A stretch of DNA of 64,000 bases from NCBI RefSeq assembly GCF_900114135.1, contig NZ_FORY01000015.1, positions 17,664 to 81,663 of the forward strand, in the 5' to 3' direction. Position numbers and translations under genes: made by a program. The notes beneath the pieces are model-generated. The model saw only the letters and a list, made by a program, of their open reading frames with translations. It had not been told where the DNA came from and did not search any database. This DNA comes from Celeribacter halophilus. Its GTDB lineage: Bacteria; Pseudomonadota; Alphaproteobacteria; Rhodobacterales; Rhodobacteraceae. Shown one piece after another: positions 1-8,443 of the stretch. The first letter of the stretch is position 1; each line of letters starts with the position of its first letter.

Positions 1-439
1 CGCCTGCGGCCCCGAGACCGGACAAGGCCGCACCTGCAACCAAAGGTGCAACAACCGGCTCGACACGTTCCAGGTCGAGAAAGGCAAGCTGGTCGTATTC
101 GCTCCATTTGCCGGTCAGATCGATGTCCTGATAGGTCGCGACGAGTTGCCCCTCGTCCTCGGCCATGAAATCGACCTTGGTCATCAGACCGCGTTCGGAA
201 AGCAACAGGTCATGCTCGCCTTCGAAGAAACCGTCCAACACAATAGTCTTGCCACCGATCAGCTCGATAACGAGATCCCCCCCCTCGCGCGTATAGCCCG
301 AGATTGCAGCACTCGACATGTTGAGGGAGATGTCCTCAACCGCCTCAACCGCTATGGTTTCGCTATTGCCGGAAAGGGAAAGTGTGCCTGTGGTTACGAT
401 GCCCGCGCCATCACGGACGGAATATTGAATGCCCAACAT
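1..439 (-). CDS. BapA-type adhesin, N-terminal fragment (partial)
   Basis: The reverse strand is open from an ATG at 439 to the window edge, so only about 146 residues of a longer protein are visible. The start reads MLGIQYSVRDGAGIVTTGTL, and the following residues alternate short beta strands rich in Gly, Glu and Leu (EDISLNMSS, GGDLVIELIGGKTIVLDGFF), then acidic loops and a Gly/Ala-rich hydrophobic stretch (PLVAGAALSGLGAAG) at the edge. This pattern matches the BapA prefix-like domain that begins very large type I-secreted biofilm adhesins with Ig-like or RTX repeats. There is no classical signal peptide, as expected for type I secretion with a C-terminal signal. The repeats and the secretion signal lie outside the window. 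The domain call is by pattern and the adhesin role is inferred. Confidence 0.65.
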   Translation of the reverse strand, partial: MLGIQYSVRDGAGIVTTGTLSLSGNSETIAVEAVEDISLNMSSAAISGYTREGGDLVIELIGGKTIVLDGFFEGEHDLLLSERGLMTKVDFMAEDEGQLVATYQDIDLTGKWSEYDQLAFLDLERVEPVVAPLVAGAALSGLGAAG

Positions 440-668
440 TTTACCAATTCACTTCTGCTCGATAGGTAGCTGCATTCACACAATGCGATGCCGCTTTTGC
501 TTTTCACGGGCGAATTTACACAAAAGTGATTCGCAGACTAGGGGAGAAATTGATGGTTGGTCACATTTTTGACGTTTTTGCCACAAAATCAACGGCAGGT
601 TGTGGGGCAGACCCCGAAATCTGGTCCTATGACCCAAATATTGACGCATAAGCGCACAGCGCGCCGTC
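440..668. other. Intergenic region between adhesin start and copA end
   Basis: This is about 230 bases of lower-GC sequence. It should hold the promoter of the minus-strand adhesin and the 3' end of the copA transcript. A short GGGG-caga-CCCC inverted repeat at 604-615 is visible, but no T-run follows it. I see no convincing gene. Confidence 0.4.
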
Positions 669-3107
669 CTACATTGCGGCGGGAATGCGGCGCAGGCGCA
701 GGGCGTTGGACACAACGAAAACAGACGACAGCGCCATCGCACCCGCCCCAAGCATCGGCGAGAGTTGCACCCCGAAGGACGGGTAGAGCACCCCTGCCGC
801 CACGGGGATAAGCGCGGCGTTATAGGCGAAGGCCCAGAAGAGGTTCTGGCGAATATTGCCCATCGTCTTGCGGCTCACATCCACAGCGGTCACCACCGCG
901 CAAGGATCACCGCGCATCAGCACCACATCCGCCGCCTCGATGGCCACATCCGTCCCTGTCCCCACCGCAATTCCCACATCCGCTGAAGCCAATGCAGGTG
1001 CGTCGTTGATGCCATCTCCAACAAACCCCACAGCGCCATGCACCTCTCTGAGTGCTGCGACCGCTTTGGCTTTACCCTTCGGCAGGACTTCGGCCTCCAC
1101 ATGGTCAATCCCGAGATCACGCGCTACAGCTTCGGCGGCGCGGCGCGTATCGCCGGAGACCATCGCCACTTTGATCCCGCGCGCGTGAAGTGCCGCGATG
1201 GCTTGGCGCGATGTCGAGCGGACCGGATCGGAAACCCCCAACACCATCACCGCCACCCCGTCACGCGCGACCAGAACCGGCGTGCGCCCCTGATCGGCCA
1301 GTCCCGCGAGCGGGATCTCAAAGGCGGAGGTATCAATCTTTTCGCGGGTCATGAGACGCATGTTGCCGACCAGAAGCGCGCTCTCCCCGACCTGCGCCTT
1401 AATCCCGTGCCCCGCAATCGCGCGCGCTTTCGCCACCTCGGGCAGGACCAGCCCCCGCGCCTCGGCGGCACGCTCAATGGCGCGGGCAATCGGATGTTCG
1501 GATTTGGCTTCGACAGCGGCCACTTCGGCCAGAAGTGCGGCCTCCTCCCCCGCAAGCGTCACCAGATCGGTGACATCGGGACGGCCTTCGGTCAGCGTGC
1601 CGGTCTTGTCAAAAGCGATCACCTTGACCTCTTGCAACCCTTGCAACGCATCGCCTTTACGAAACAACACGCCAAGCTCTGCGGCGCGGCCTGTGCCCAC
1701 CATGATCGACGTCGGCGTTGCCAGACCCATCGCGCAGGGGCAGGCAATAATCAGCACCGCCACCCCCGCGACCAAAGCATGCGCCAGCGCAGGCTCCGGT
1801 CCGAACATCAACCAGATCACCACAGTGAGCGCCGCCAAGGCCATCACCGCAGGCACAAAATACATAGTCACCTTGTCCACCAGAGACTGGATCGGCAGTT
1901 TTGCGCCCTGCGCCTCTTCGACCATGCGGATGATCTGGGCCAGCATCGTATCCGCGCCGACTTTTTCGGCCAGATAGGTCATGGCACCCTCGCCATTCAC
2001 CGTGCCCGCGATCACCGGCTGTCCTGCGGCCTTGGCCACGGGGATCGGCTCACCGGAGATCATCGCCTCGTCCACATGGCTCTCGCCCGTCAGCACCTTG
2101 CCATCCACGGCAATTTTCTCACCGGGGCGCAGGTGTAGCACATCGCCCACCCTGATCTCTTCGATCGGCAATTCGACCACAGCACCATCCCGCGCGACCC
2201 GCGCGGTTTTGGCCCGCATTCCGGCCAGTGTGCGGATCGCCTCCCCCGTGCGCCCCTTGGCGCGCGCCTCCAGCCATCGGCCCAGGAGGATCAAGGACAC
2301 GATAACGGCGGCGGCCTCGAAATAAACGTTCTGCGCGCCCATCGGGAGGGATTGCGGCCAGAAGGTGACCACCGAGGAATAGAGAAACGCCGCGCCCGCC
2401 CCCAAGGCGACCAAAGCGTTCATATCCGGCGCGCCTTTCATAAGTGACGGGAGGCCTTTGGCAAAGAACACACGCCCCGGTCCGGCCAGTACGACCGCCG
2501 TCAGAGCGAATTGCACCATACGCCAGAGCCATTCCGGCACGGTCATCATCCACCAGTGATGCAGCGCAGGAACCAGATGCCCGCCCATCTCGATCACGAA
2601 CACCGGCAGGGTCAGCGCCACGGCCCAGATCAGCCGCTTGCGCAATGCTCGGGCCTCGTCGGCCTTCCGGTTGACCGGTGCGGCCTCACGGTCGATGCGT
2701 GGCTTGGCCTTGTATCCTGCGCGCGCAATGGCTTTGGTCAGACTATCCGCGTCCTGAACCCCGCTCAAAACCTGCACGGTCGCGGTTTCCGAGGCCAGAT
2801 TGACCGAAGCCTCGCTCACGCCTTCCTCCGCTCTCAAAGCCCGCTCGACACGCCCCACACAGGAGGCACAGGTCATGCCCTCGATGTCAAAAACCAGTTC
2901 TTCGACACGCGCCGGATAACCCGCCTTGTCCAGCACCCCGACCAGATCGGGCAGTGTCACGGCATCATCGAACATCACCTCCGCCGTTTCCGTGGCAAGG
3001 TTCACATTGGCGTCCGCGACGCCCTCCATCCCCTTCAACGCACGTTCGACACGCCCCACACAGGAGGCGCAGGTCATACCTTCGACGGATAAACGGGTGC
3101 TGTGCAT
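669..3107 (-). CDS. copA: Copper-translocating P1B-type ATPase
   Basis: Inner-membrane Cu(+) exporter that pumps cytoplasmic copper to the periplasm. The 812-residue protein has two N-terminal heavy-metal-associated domains (MTCASC near residues 11-16 and 78-83). Eight-helix ATPase features follow: the CPC membrane metal site (ACPCAMGLATP), the phosphorylated Asp in DKTGTLTEG, an SEHP motif and the hinge GDGINDAPAL. I chose the ATG at 3107 because it begins immediately before the first metal domain; the longer open frame upstream is not HMA-like, though an ATG at 3131 is possible. It diverges from the copZ-like gene across about 100 bases, so both are probably induced by copper. It could transport silver as well. 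A second copper ATPase, ccoI, lies near 43 kb and serves oxidase assembly instead. Confidence 0.92.
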   Translation of the reverse strand: MHSTRLSVEGMTCASCVGRVERALKGMEGVADANVNLATETAEVMFDDAVTLPDLVGVLDKAGYPARVEELVFDIEGMTCASCVGRVERALRAEEGVSEASVNLASETATVQVLSGVQDADSLTKAIARAGYKAKPRIDREAAPVNRKADEARALRKRLIWAVALTLPVFVIEMGGHLVPALHHWWMMTVPEWLWRMVQFALTAVVLAGPGRVFFAKGLPSLMKGAPDMNALVALGAGAAFLYSSVVTFWPQSLPMGAQNVYFEAAAVIVSLILLGRWLEARAKGRTGEAIRTLAGMRAKTARVARDGAVVELPIEEIRVGDVLHLRPGEKIAVDGKVLTGESHVDEAMISGEPIPVAKAAGQPVIAGTVNGEGAMTYLAEKVGADTMLAQIIRMVEEAQGAKLPIQSLVDKVTMYFVPAVMALAALTVVIWLMFGPEPALAHALVAGVAVLIIACPCAMGLATPTSIMVGTGRAAELGVLFRKGDALQGLQEVKVIAFDKTGTLTEGRPDVTDLVTLAGEEAALLAEVAAVEAKSEHPIARAIERAAEARGLVLPEVAKARAIAGHGIKAQVGESALLVGNMRLMTREKIDTSAFEIPLAGLADQGRTPVLVARDGVAVMVLGVSDPVRSTSRQAIAALHARGIKVAMVSGDTRRAAEAVARDLGIDHVEAEVLPKGKAKAVAALREVHGAVGFVGDGINDAPALASADVGIAVGTGTDVAIEAADVVLMRGDPCAVVTAVDVSRKTMGNIRQNLFWAFAYNAALIPVAAGVLYPSFGVQLSPMLGAGAMALSSVFVVSNALRLRRIPAAM

Positions 3108-3128
3108 TTTGTCACTCTGGCCTATGAG

Positions 3129-3147
3129 CATAATTCGGTTACTTATG
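3129..3147. promoter_or_regulatory. Inverted repeat in copA-copZ divergent promoter region
   Basis: CATAATTCGGTTACTTATG has perfect 5-base arms (CATAA/TTATG) around a 9-base spacer, centred between the two divergent copper genes. It could be an operator or overlap a promoter element. No metal-sensing regulator gene is adjacent, and the sequence is not an obvious CueR/HmrR site, so assignment to a regulator is open. Confidence 0.3.
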
Positions 3148-3206
3148 TAGAGCACAGACCAAGCAGAGGCGAGGAGCGCCGCGCAAATTTTCGAAGAGGT
3201 GACAAG

Positions 3207-3407
3207 ATGTCCGTTTTTTCCGTTCCCGATATGAGCTGCGACCATTGCAAGACCGCAATCACCGAAGCGATTGAGGCGGTGGATGACACGGTGGAGATCG
3301 ACGTCGACATGGACGCACGCGAAATCGACGTGTTCTCCGACGCAGGCGACAAGGCTATTCTGGCTGCGCTCAAAGCAGCGGGCTATCCGGCTGAATTGAA
3401 GTCCTGA
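3207..3407 (+). CDS. copZ: CopZ-like copper chaperone (HMA domain)
   Basis: This is a 66-residue single heavy-metal-associated domain protein with the metal-binding motif MSCDHC near residues 8-13 and a ferredoxin-like beta-alpha-beta-beta-alpha-beta length. It probably delivers Cu(+) to the N-terminal domains of CopA in the cytoplasm. The ATG at 3207 has a GAGGTGA Shine-Dalgarno about 6 bases upstream; the longer open frame to 3102 overlaps the divergent promoter and was not used. The protein is unusually acidic after the first helix (DDTVEIDVDMDAREIDVFSD), as small chaperones often are. The divergent copA neighbour supports the role. Confidence 0.85.
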   Translation: MSVFSVPDMSCDHCKTAITEAIEAVDDTVEIDVDMDAREIDVFSDAGDKAILAALKAAGYPAELKS

Positions 3408-3473
3408 GCGAGCCTTGCGACATATATGCGGCCATACGGCTATCCGCCGCACATCAGAAAACAGGAGATCGTC

Positions 3474-4238
3474 GTGAAAGCAGGGATTTGGAACGGGGAG
3501 GCCTTGCGGCTCTGGTCTTTGGACACACAAGACACCGCGCCGCAGGACGCCCCCTGTCAGGCGGGGTTGGATGCCGCTCTTGAGACACATGCCCCCATGA
3601 TCCTCGCGGGTACGTCCGCCGCGCCGCGCGGGCTTCCTTGCAAACCTCTGCCCGACGCCTTACAGGGCAGCCCCGCACATATTCCGCCGCTGTCACAGGA
3701 CACTCCTCTGACCGTGACGAATGGTGAAGAAGTGGCCATCGCGGGGTTCATCGCGCTGCATCCCAAGTTTGACGGCATCCTCTGTTTGCCGACGGATGCA
3801 AGCACGCTTTGGGTTCATGTGAGCGCCGAAGAGGTGGTCTCCATGCGGCGTGTCCTGACGGGGGCCTTGGTGTCTGCCCTCTTTTCCGAAGGGCTGTCAC
3901 TAAAGGAGGTCGAGCCGTTCAAGGACGCGCTTTCCGACACCATGTCCCGCCCCGAAATGGCCGCCTTGAGACTTGGCAGCTTGCAGACCGAAACCGCGCA
4001 ACATCGTCTCGACACACCGGAAGCCGCCTCCCGCGCCAGCGCCGCTTTGATCGGCGCGGAGCTTGCGGCGACGCGGGCTTATTGGCTGGGGCAACCCGTG
4101 GCACTGATCGGCACGGCCCACCTCCGTGCGCCCTACCGTGTTGCGCTGGAAAGCCAGTTCGTGCCACTCACAGAGGTCGAGGACGCAGCGATGTATCACG
4201 CCGGATTTGCCCAAGCCAAAGATCGGATCACCGCATGA
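3474..4238 (+). CDS. dgoK: 2-dehydro-3-deoxygalactonokinase-like protein
   Basis: The middle of this 254-residue protein resembles the DgoK family, which phosphorylates 2-keto-3-deoxygalactonate in the De Ley-Doudoroff galactose route. The recognisable stretches are NGEEVAIAGFIALHP, DGILCLPTDASTLWVHV and the MRRVLTGAL helix. A GTG start at 3474 with AGGAG 6-7 bases upstream is preferred. The protein is shorter than the usual roughly 290-300 residues. The N-terminal phosphate-loop region, normally like DWGTTRLR, reads GIWNGEALRLW here, so the conserved Asp-x-Gly-Thr is missing. It overlaps galM by ATGA, so the two are co-translated sugar genes. Activity is doubtful because of the altered loop. 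Confidence 0.65.
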   Translation: MKAGIWNGEALRLWSLDTQDTAPQDAPCQAGLDAALETHAPMILAGTSAAPRGLPCKPLPDALQGSPAHIPPLSQDTPLTVTNGEEVAIAGFIALHPKFDGILCLPTDASTLWVHVSAEEVVSMRRVLTGALVSALFSEGLSLKEVEPFKDALSDTMSRPEMAALRLGSLQTETAQHRLDTPEAASRASAALIGAELAATRAYWLGQPVALIGTAHLRAPYRVALESQFVPLTEVEDAAMYHAGFAQAKDRITA

Positions 4239-5242
4239 AACGCCTTTTCGGCAAGCTCGAAGACGGGCGCAACGTCGAAGCGATCACGCTACACGCGGGC
4301 GATCTCTCCGCGACGATCCTGACCTATGGCGCCATTCTCAATGATCTACGCCTGCGAGGGGTGCCTTACGGGCTGACCTTGGGCAGTCCCGAGATCAGGG
4401 CCTATGACCACGGGCCGATGAATTACTTCGGCGCATTGGTCGGACCCGTCGCCAATCGTATTGCCAAGGCCCGAACCGTGCTTGATGGCGAAACCCTGCA
4501 TTTCGAACCGAACGAAGGCCCCACCCTGCTGCACAGCGGAGAGCACGGCCTGCACACAGAGCTCTGGCACACCGCTGCTTTGAGCGAGACCTCGGTGACA
4601 CTCACGCTGGACTTACCCGACGGCAAGGGCGGCTTTCCCGGCAACCGGACCGTGACCGCGCAATATAGCGTGACGGATCACGAGGATGCGCCTGCGACAC
4701 TCACCCTGGTGATCACCGCCACCACAGATGCGCCAACGCTGATGAATATCGCCAACCATTCCTATTGGAACCTCGACGGCACCCCCACCACGGACGGGGA
4801 TTGGCTACAGGTTCATGCAGAGCACTACCTGCCGGTTGACGCACAGATGATCCCGACCGAAATCACGCCCGTGGCGGGAACCGGATTTGATCTGCGCGCG
4901 GGACATGTGCTGCGCCCCACGGATGCGCAGCGCTATGACCATAACTTCTGCCTGTCGCAAGAAGATCGAAAGATGAAACCCGCCGCCGTTTTGCGCGGCA
5001 CAAGCGGGATCGAGATGCGGATGGAGACCACCGCGCCGGGGCTACAGGTCTTTGATGCGGCCCCCATTGGCAGCGGCGACATGCCAGGGCATCGCGGTGT
5101 GCCCGAGGTGGGGTTTTGTGGCGTGGCTCTGGAGGCGCAACACTGGCCGGATGCGCCGAACCATGCCACCTTCCCCTCTATCCGGCTGGGCGCGGAGGAC
5201 ACCTACCGGCAGGAAACGCGCTGGCAGTTTTTGACACCGTAA
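4235..5242 (+). CDS. galM: Aldose 1-epimerase (galactose mutarotase)
   Basis: Cytoplasmic enzyme that interconverts alpha and beta anomers of hexoses such as galactose. The protein has 335 residues, normal for GalM. Family signatures include LTYGAILNDL near the start, the NRIAKAR segment, the sugar-binding HSYWNLDG (catalytic His) and a late PEVGF-GVALEAQHWPDAPN region with the Glu-Gln pair near the C-terminus. The start at 4235 lies within the stop of the DgoK-like gene (ATGA), and a much longer upstream frame was rejected because it overlaps that gene. The partner gene suggests a role in galactose or related sugar use. Confidence 0.9.
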   Translation: MKRLFGKLEDGRNVEAITLHAGDLSATILTYGAILNDLRLRGVPYGLTLGSPEIRAYDHGPMNYFGALVGPVANRIAKARTVLDGETLHFEPNEGPTLLHSGEHGLHTELWHTAALSETSVTLTLDLPDGKGGFPGNRTVTAQYSVTDHEDAPATLTLVITATTDAPTLMNIANHSYWNLDGTPTTDGDWLQVHAEHYLPVDAQMIPTEITPVAGTGFDLRAGHVLRPTDAQRYDHNFCLSQEDRKMKPAAVLRGTSGIEMRMETTAPGLQVFDAAPIGSGDMPGHRGVPEVGFCGVALEAQHWPDAPNHATFPSIRLGAEDTYRQETRWQFLTP

Positions 5243-5255
5243 CGCGCCCGAAGCC

Positions 5256-6491
5256 TCAGCCTTCGAGACCTGTTTCATACCATTTGCGGATGGCGGTCCG
5301 GCTCTCGTCATCGAGATACATATAGCTGCCCGCAGGCGGCATGGCGTGGGTCACACCGGCCTGAAGCCAGATCTCTTTGGCCAGCGTGGCCACCTCTTGC
5401 GTGGTTTCGAGCCGGATTCCCTTGGGCGGAGAGGCCATCCCCTCCCAGTAGGGTTCTTTGGCGTGGCACATGGAACAGTTGGTCACAACGATGTCATGCA
5501 CATCCTCGAAACCTTCTGCGGCAGCGAATTTCTGGGCCATCGGGCCAAGTGCGGCCTCTTCGTCGCTGTCGTCCTGCATGTAGATGCCCGCAGTCGAAAG
5601 CCACATCACCGCCAGAAACAAAGCCACCGTCGCGCCCCATGTCCACCAGAGCAGGCCCTTGCGCGCGTGCATGGTGTTGAAGAAATGCCGGATCGTGACG
5701 CCCATCAGGAAGATCAGAGCCGCAATGATCCAGTTGTATTTCGACGCAAACGCCAGCGGGTAGTGGTTCGACAGCATCATGAACAACACCGGCAGCGTCA
5801 GGTAGTTGTTGTGGGTCGAGCGCTGCTTGGCGATCTTGCCGTATTTCGGGTCGGGCGTGCGTCCGGCCTTCAGGTCGGCCACCACGATCTTCTGGTTCGG
5901 AATGATGATAAAGAACACATTCGCGCTCATCACCGTGGCCGTAAACGCGCCCAGATGCAGAAAGGCCGCGCGACCGGAGAACACTTGGGTATAGCCCCAC
6001 GCCATCGCCACGAGGATGACATAGAGCAGGATCATGAGCCGCGTATTGTCGTCTCCGAACTTCGACTTGCACAGCAGATCATAGAGAATCCAGCCGATAG
6101 ACAGCGACACGATCGAGACAACCACCGCCACAGCGGGCGACATTTCCAGCACATTCGGGTCGATCAGATAAAGCTCCGCCCCGAGGTAATACACCACGGC
6201 CATAAGCGCAAAGCCCGACAGCCATGTCGCATAGCTTTCCCATTTGAACCAGATCAGGTCTTCGGGCATCCGCGACGGGGCGACGAGATATTTCTGGATG
6301 TTATAAAAACCGCCACCGTGAACCTGCCACTCCTCGCCATCGGCCCCCGTGTCGAGCTTGCGGTCCCGATGCAGGCCAAGATCAAGCGCGATGAAATAGA
6401 AAGACGAGCCGATCCACGAGATCGCCGTGATGACATGGAGCCAACGCAGGGCGAACTCGGCCCATTCCCAGAAAATCGGTAGCAAACTCAT
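5256..6491 (-). CDS. puuD: Membrane urate hydroxylase with C-terminal cytochrome c
   Basis: PuuD-type urate oxidase, which converts urate to 5-hydroxyisourate and passes electrons to the respiratory chain rather than making hydrogen peroxide. The 411-residue protein has about eight hydrophobic segments in residues 1-310 (first FALRWLHVITAISWIGSSFYF), then a soluble cytochrome c domain with CSMCH at residues 339-343 and a likely Met ligand in HAMPPAG near 384. The start MSLLPIFWEW at 6491 lies one base past the uraH stop, so the two are one transcript. The product is the substrate of UraH next door. The longer open frame to 6566 runs into uraH and was not used. Confidence 0.93.
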   Translation of the reverse strand: MSLLPIFWEWAEFALRWLHVITAISWIGSSFYFIALDLGLHRDRKLDTGADGEEWQVHGGGFYNIQKYLVAPSRMPEDLIWFKWESYATWLSGFALMAVVYYLGAELYLIDPNVLEMSPAVAVVVSIVSLSIGWILYDLLCKSKFGDDNTRLMILLYVILVAMAWGYTQVFSGRAAFLHLGAFTATVMSANVFFIIIPNQKIVVADLKAGRTPDPKYGKIAKQRSTHNNYLTLPVLFMMLSNHYPLAFASKYNWIIAALIFLMGVTIRHFFNTMHARKGLLWWTWGATVALFLAVMWLSTAGIYMQDDSDEEAALGPMAQKFAAAEGFEDVHDIVVTNCSMCHAKEPYWEGMASPPKGIRLETTQEVATLAKEIWLQAGVTHAMPPAGSYMYLDDESRTAIRKWYETGLEG

Positions 6492-6492
6492 T

Positions 6493-6852
6493 TTAGCTCC
6501 CCCGGTAAGTCGAATAGCTGAAAGGTGATAGCAAAAGCGGCACATGATAGTGGCTGTCGGCGTCACTGATCCCGAAGCGGAGCGGGATCAGGTCCAGAAA
6601 CAGGGGCGCATCCCCCGCCTGTCCGGTCCTGCGCAGGTAGTCCCCCGCGTGAAAGACCAGTTCATAAGTGCCGGTTTCAAACTGCTCCGCCGGAAGGATC
6701 GGTGCATCGGTCCGGCCGTCTTCATTTGTCACCGCACGCGCGATTTTCTCGCGGCTGTCGCCTGTCACGCGATAAAGCACAATCTCGACACCCGCGGCGG
6801 GAAGCCCCTTGGCCGTGTCGAGAACATGGGTGGTCAAAAAACCGGAAGTCAT
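6493..6852 (-). CDS. uraH: 5-hydroxyisourate hydrolase (transthyretin-like)
   Basis: Hydrolyses 5-hydroxyisourate to OHCU, the second step of urate breakdown. It has 119 residues, the usual size. The N-terminal signature [16 protein letters not shown] contains a catalytic His, a further Arg-rich region follows, and the protein ends with the diagnostic YRGS tetrapeptide. The ATG at 6852 ([12 protein letters not shown]) was chosen over a longer frame beginning at 6888. It is the first gene of the minus-strand uraH-puuD unit, divergent from puuE. Confidence 0.95.
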   Translation of the reverse strand: MTSGFLTTHVLDTAKGLPAAGVEIVLYRVTGDSREKIARAVTNEDGRTDAPILPAEQFETGTYELVFHAGDYLRRTGQAGDAPLFLDLIPLRFGISDADSHYHVPLLLSPFSYSTYRGS

Positions 6853-6935
6853 GGAATAGCTGCCCAAATTGTTAGCGTTTCCCCTCAAGACTGTCGGAAA
6901 GCGCGGGCAGCGGCAACAATCATTCTCGTCAGATT

Positions 6936-6953
6936 GGATACAAAAGAGTATTC
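6936..6953. promoter_or_regulatory. Imperfect inverted repeat in uraH-puuE divergent promoter
   Basis: GGATAC-AAAAGA-GTATTC has 6-base arms with one mismatch and lies between the divergent purine genes. The size and AT-rich dyad suit a GntR- or LysR-type regulator of purine catabolism. No such regulator is adjacent, so this is a proposal only. Confidence 0.35.
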
Positions 6954-6960
6954 GATGTTC

Positions 6961-6973
6961 TGCTAGCCTAGCA
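6961..6973. promoter_or_regulatory. Perfect short palindrome upstream of puuE
   Basis: TGCTA-GCC-TAGCA has perfect 5-base arms and lies 31-43 bases before the puuE start. It may be a second operator half or part of the puuE leader. It is too short to carry strong weight. Confidence 0.3.
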
Positions 6974-7003
6974 TTTAGTCAAAAAACACGAAGGCCAAAG
7001 GAA

Positions 7004-8431
7004 ATGCCAAAAAATCCGCCGCGTTATGTTCGAAACATGTCTGGTTATGGTGCCAATGCCCCCGATCCCCAGTGGCCGGGCGGTGCAAAGGTCGCTGTGC
7101 AATTCGTGCTCAACTACGAGGAAGGCGGAGAGAACTGCATTCTCCACGGCGACGCGGCCTCAGAGGCGTTTCTGTCCGACATCGCCGGTGCCGCCATGTG
7201 GCAGGGCCAGCGTCACTGGAACATGGAATCGATCTATGAATATGGGGCGCGGGCCGGTTTCTGGCGGCTTCACCGTCTCTTCACCGGCGCGGATATTCCC
7301 GTGACAATCTATGGCGTCGCAACCGCCCTCTCGCGCAGCCCCGAACAGGTGGCCGCGATGCAGGATGCCGGCTGGGAGATCGCGTCGCACGGGTTCAAAT
7401 GGGTCGAACACAAAGACATGCCCGAAGACGAGGAACGCGCCGCCATTCAGGACGCCATCCGTCTCCATGAGGAAGTCACAGGCGAACGGCCCTATGGCTG
7501 GTATACGGGGCGTTGCTCGGAAAACACCGTGCGTCTGGTCGCTGAAGAAGGCGGGTTCGACTATATTTCCGACACCTATGACGACGACCTGCCCTATTGG
7601 CTCGAAGTCGGCGAACGCGACCAGCTCATCATCCCCTATACGCTCGAAGCCAATGACATGCGCTTTGCCACCTCTCCGGGCTACATCACGGGCGAGCAAT
7701 TCTTCACCTACCTCAAAGACGCCTTCGATGTGCTTTATGCCGAAGGGACCGAAAGCACGCCGAAGATGATGAACATCGGGCTGCACTGTCGTCTGATCGG
7801 GCGTCCGGGAAAGCTTGCGGGCCTCAAGAAATTCATCGACTACATCAAAACCTTCGATGATGTCTGGACGCCGCGCCGGATCGACATTGCGAAACACTGG
7901 GCCAAGACCCACCCCCATAGCCGCAAAGAAAAACCCTCGCAGCTTGCGAAAGAGGAATATGTCGCGCGGTTTGGTGGCATCTTCGAACACAGCCCTTGGA
8001 TCGCGGAGCGTGCTTGGGGGCTGGAACTGGGACCGGCACATGACAGCTGGATCGGGACTCACTCGGCGCTGTGCCGCGCCTTCCGCTCGTCCTCTGAGGC
8101 GGAGAAAACCGGCGTGCTCACCGCGCACCCCGATCTCGCCGGAAAGCTCGCGCAAGCCAAACGTCTGACAGCGGAAAGCACATCGGAGCAAGCCTCCGCA
8201 GGGCTTGATGCGCTGACCGACGACGAGCGGGCGACTTTCGAGAAATTGAACACCGAATACACCGAAAAATTCGGCTTTCCCTTTATCATCGCCGTAAAAG
8301 ACAATACAAAAGCATCAATCCTCGCGGCTTTCCACGCCCGACTGGAACATTCCAGAGACGAAGAATTCAAAACGGCCTGTCGTCAGGTCGAACGAATCGC
8401 GTGGCACCGTTTGAAGGACATGAACTTCTGA
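7004..8431 (+). CDS. puuE: Allantoinase PuuE fused to OHCU decarboxylase
   Basis: This 475-residue fusion has two parts. Residues about 1-305 form a polysaccharide-deacetylase-like allantoinase (PuuE; allantoin to allantoate), with NYEEGGENCILHGD, ASHGFKWVEH and an MNIGLHCRLIGRPG segment. Residues about 315-475 form OHCU decarboxylase (OHCU to S-allantoin), with EHSPWIAERAW, the catalytic HPDL near residue 375, STSEQASAGL near 392 and YTEKFGFPFI. The one chain thus does steps three and four of urate catabolism. The ATG at 7004 follows AAAGGA by about 2-6 bases; the upstream frame extension lies in the promoter region. It leads the plus-strand unit with allE and allA. Confidence 0.92.
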   Translation: MPKNPPRYVRNMSGYGANAPDPQWPGGAKVAVQFVLNYEEGGENCILHGDAASEAFLSDIAGAAMWQGQRHWNMESIYEYGARAGFWRLHRLFTGADIPVTIYGVATALSRSPEQVAAMQDAGWEIASHGFKWVEHKDMPEDEERAAIQDAIRLHEEVTGERPYGWYTGRCSENTVRLVAEEGGFDYISDTYDDDLPYWLEVGERDQLIIPYTLEANDMRFATSPGYITGEQFFTYLKDAFDVLYAEGTESTPKMMNIGLHCRLIGRPGKLAGLKKFIDYIKTFDDVWTPRRIDIAKHWAKTHPHSRKEKPSQLAKEEYVARFGGIFEHSPWIAERAWGLELGPAHDSWIGTHSALCRAFRSSSEAEKTGVLTAHPDLAGKLAQAKRLTAESTSEQASAGLDALTDDERATFEKLNTEYTEKFGFPFIIAVKDNTKASILAAFHARLEHSRDEEFKTACRQVERIAWHRLKDMNF

Positions 8432-8443
8432 ATCGAGATTTCA

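Noticed and set aside
3108..3590. N-terminal extension of CopA through the divergent gene
   Set aside because: It overlaps copZ, is not HMA-like and would remove the shared promoter.
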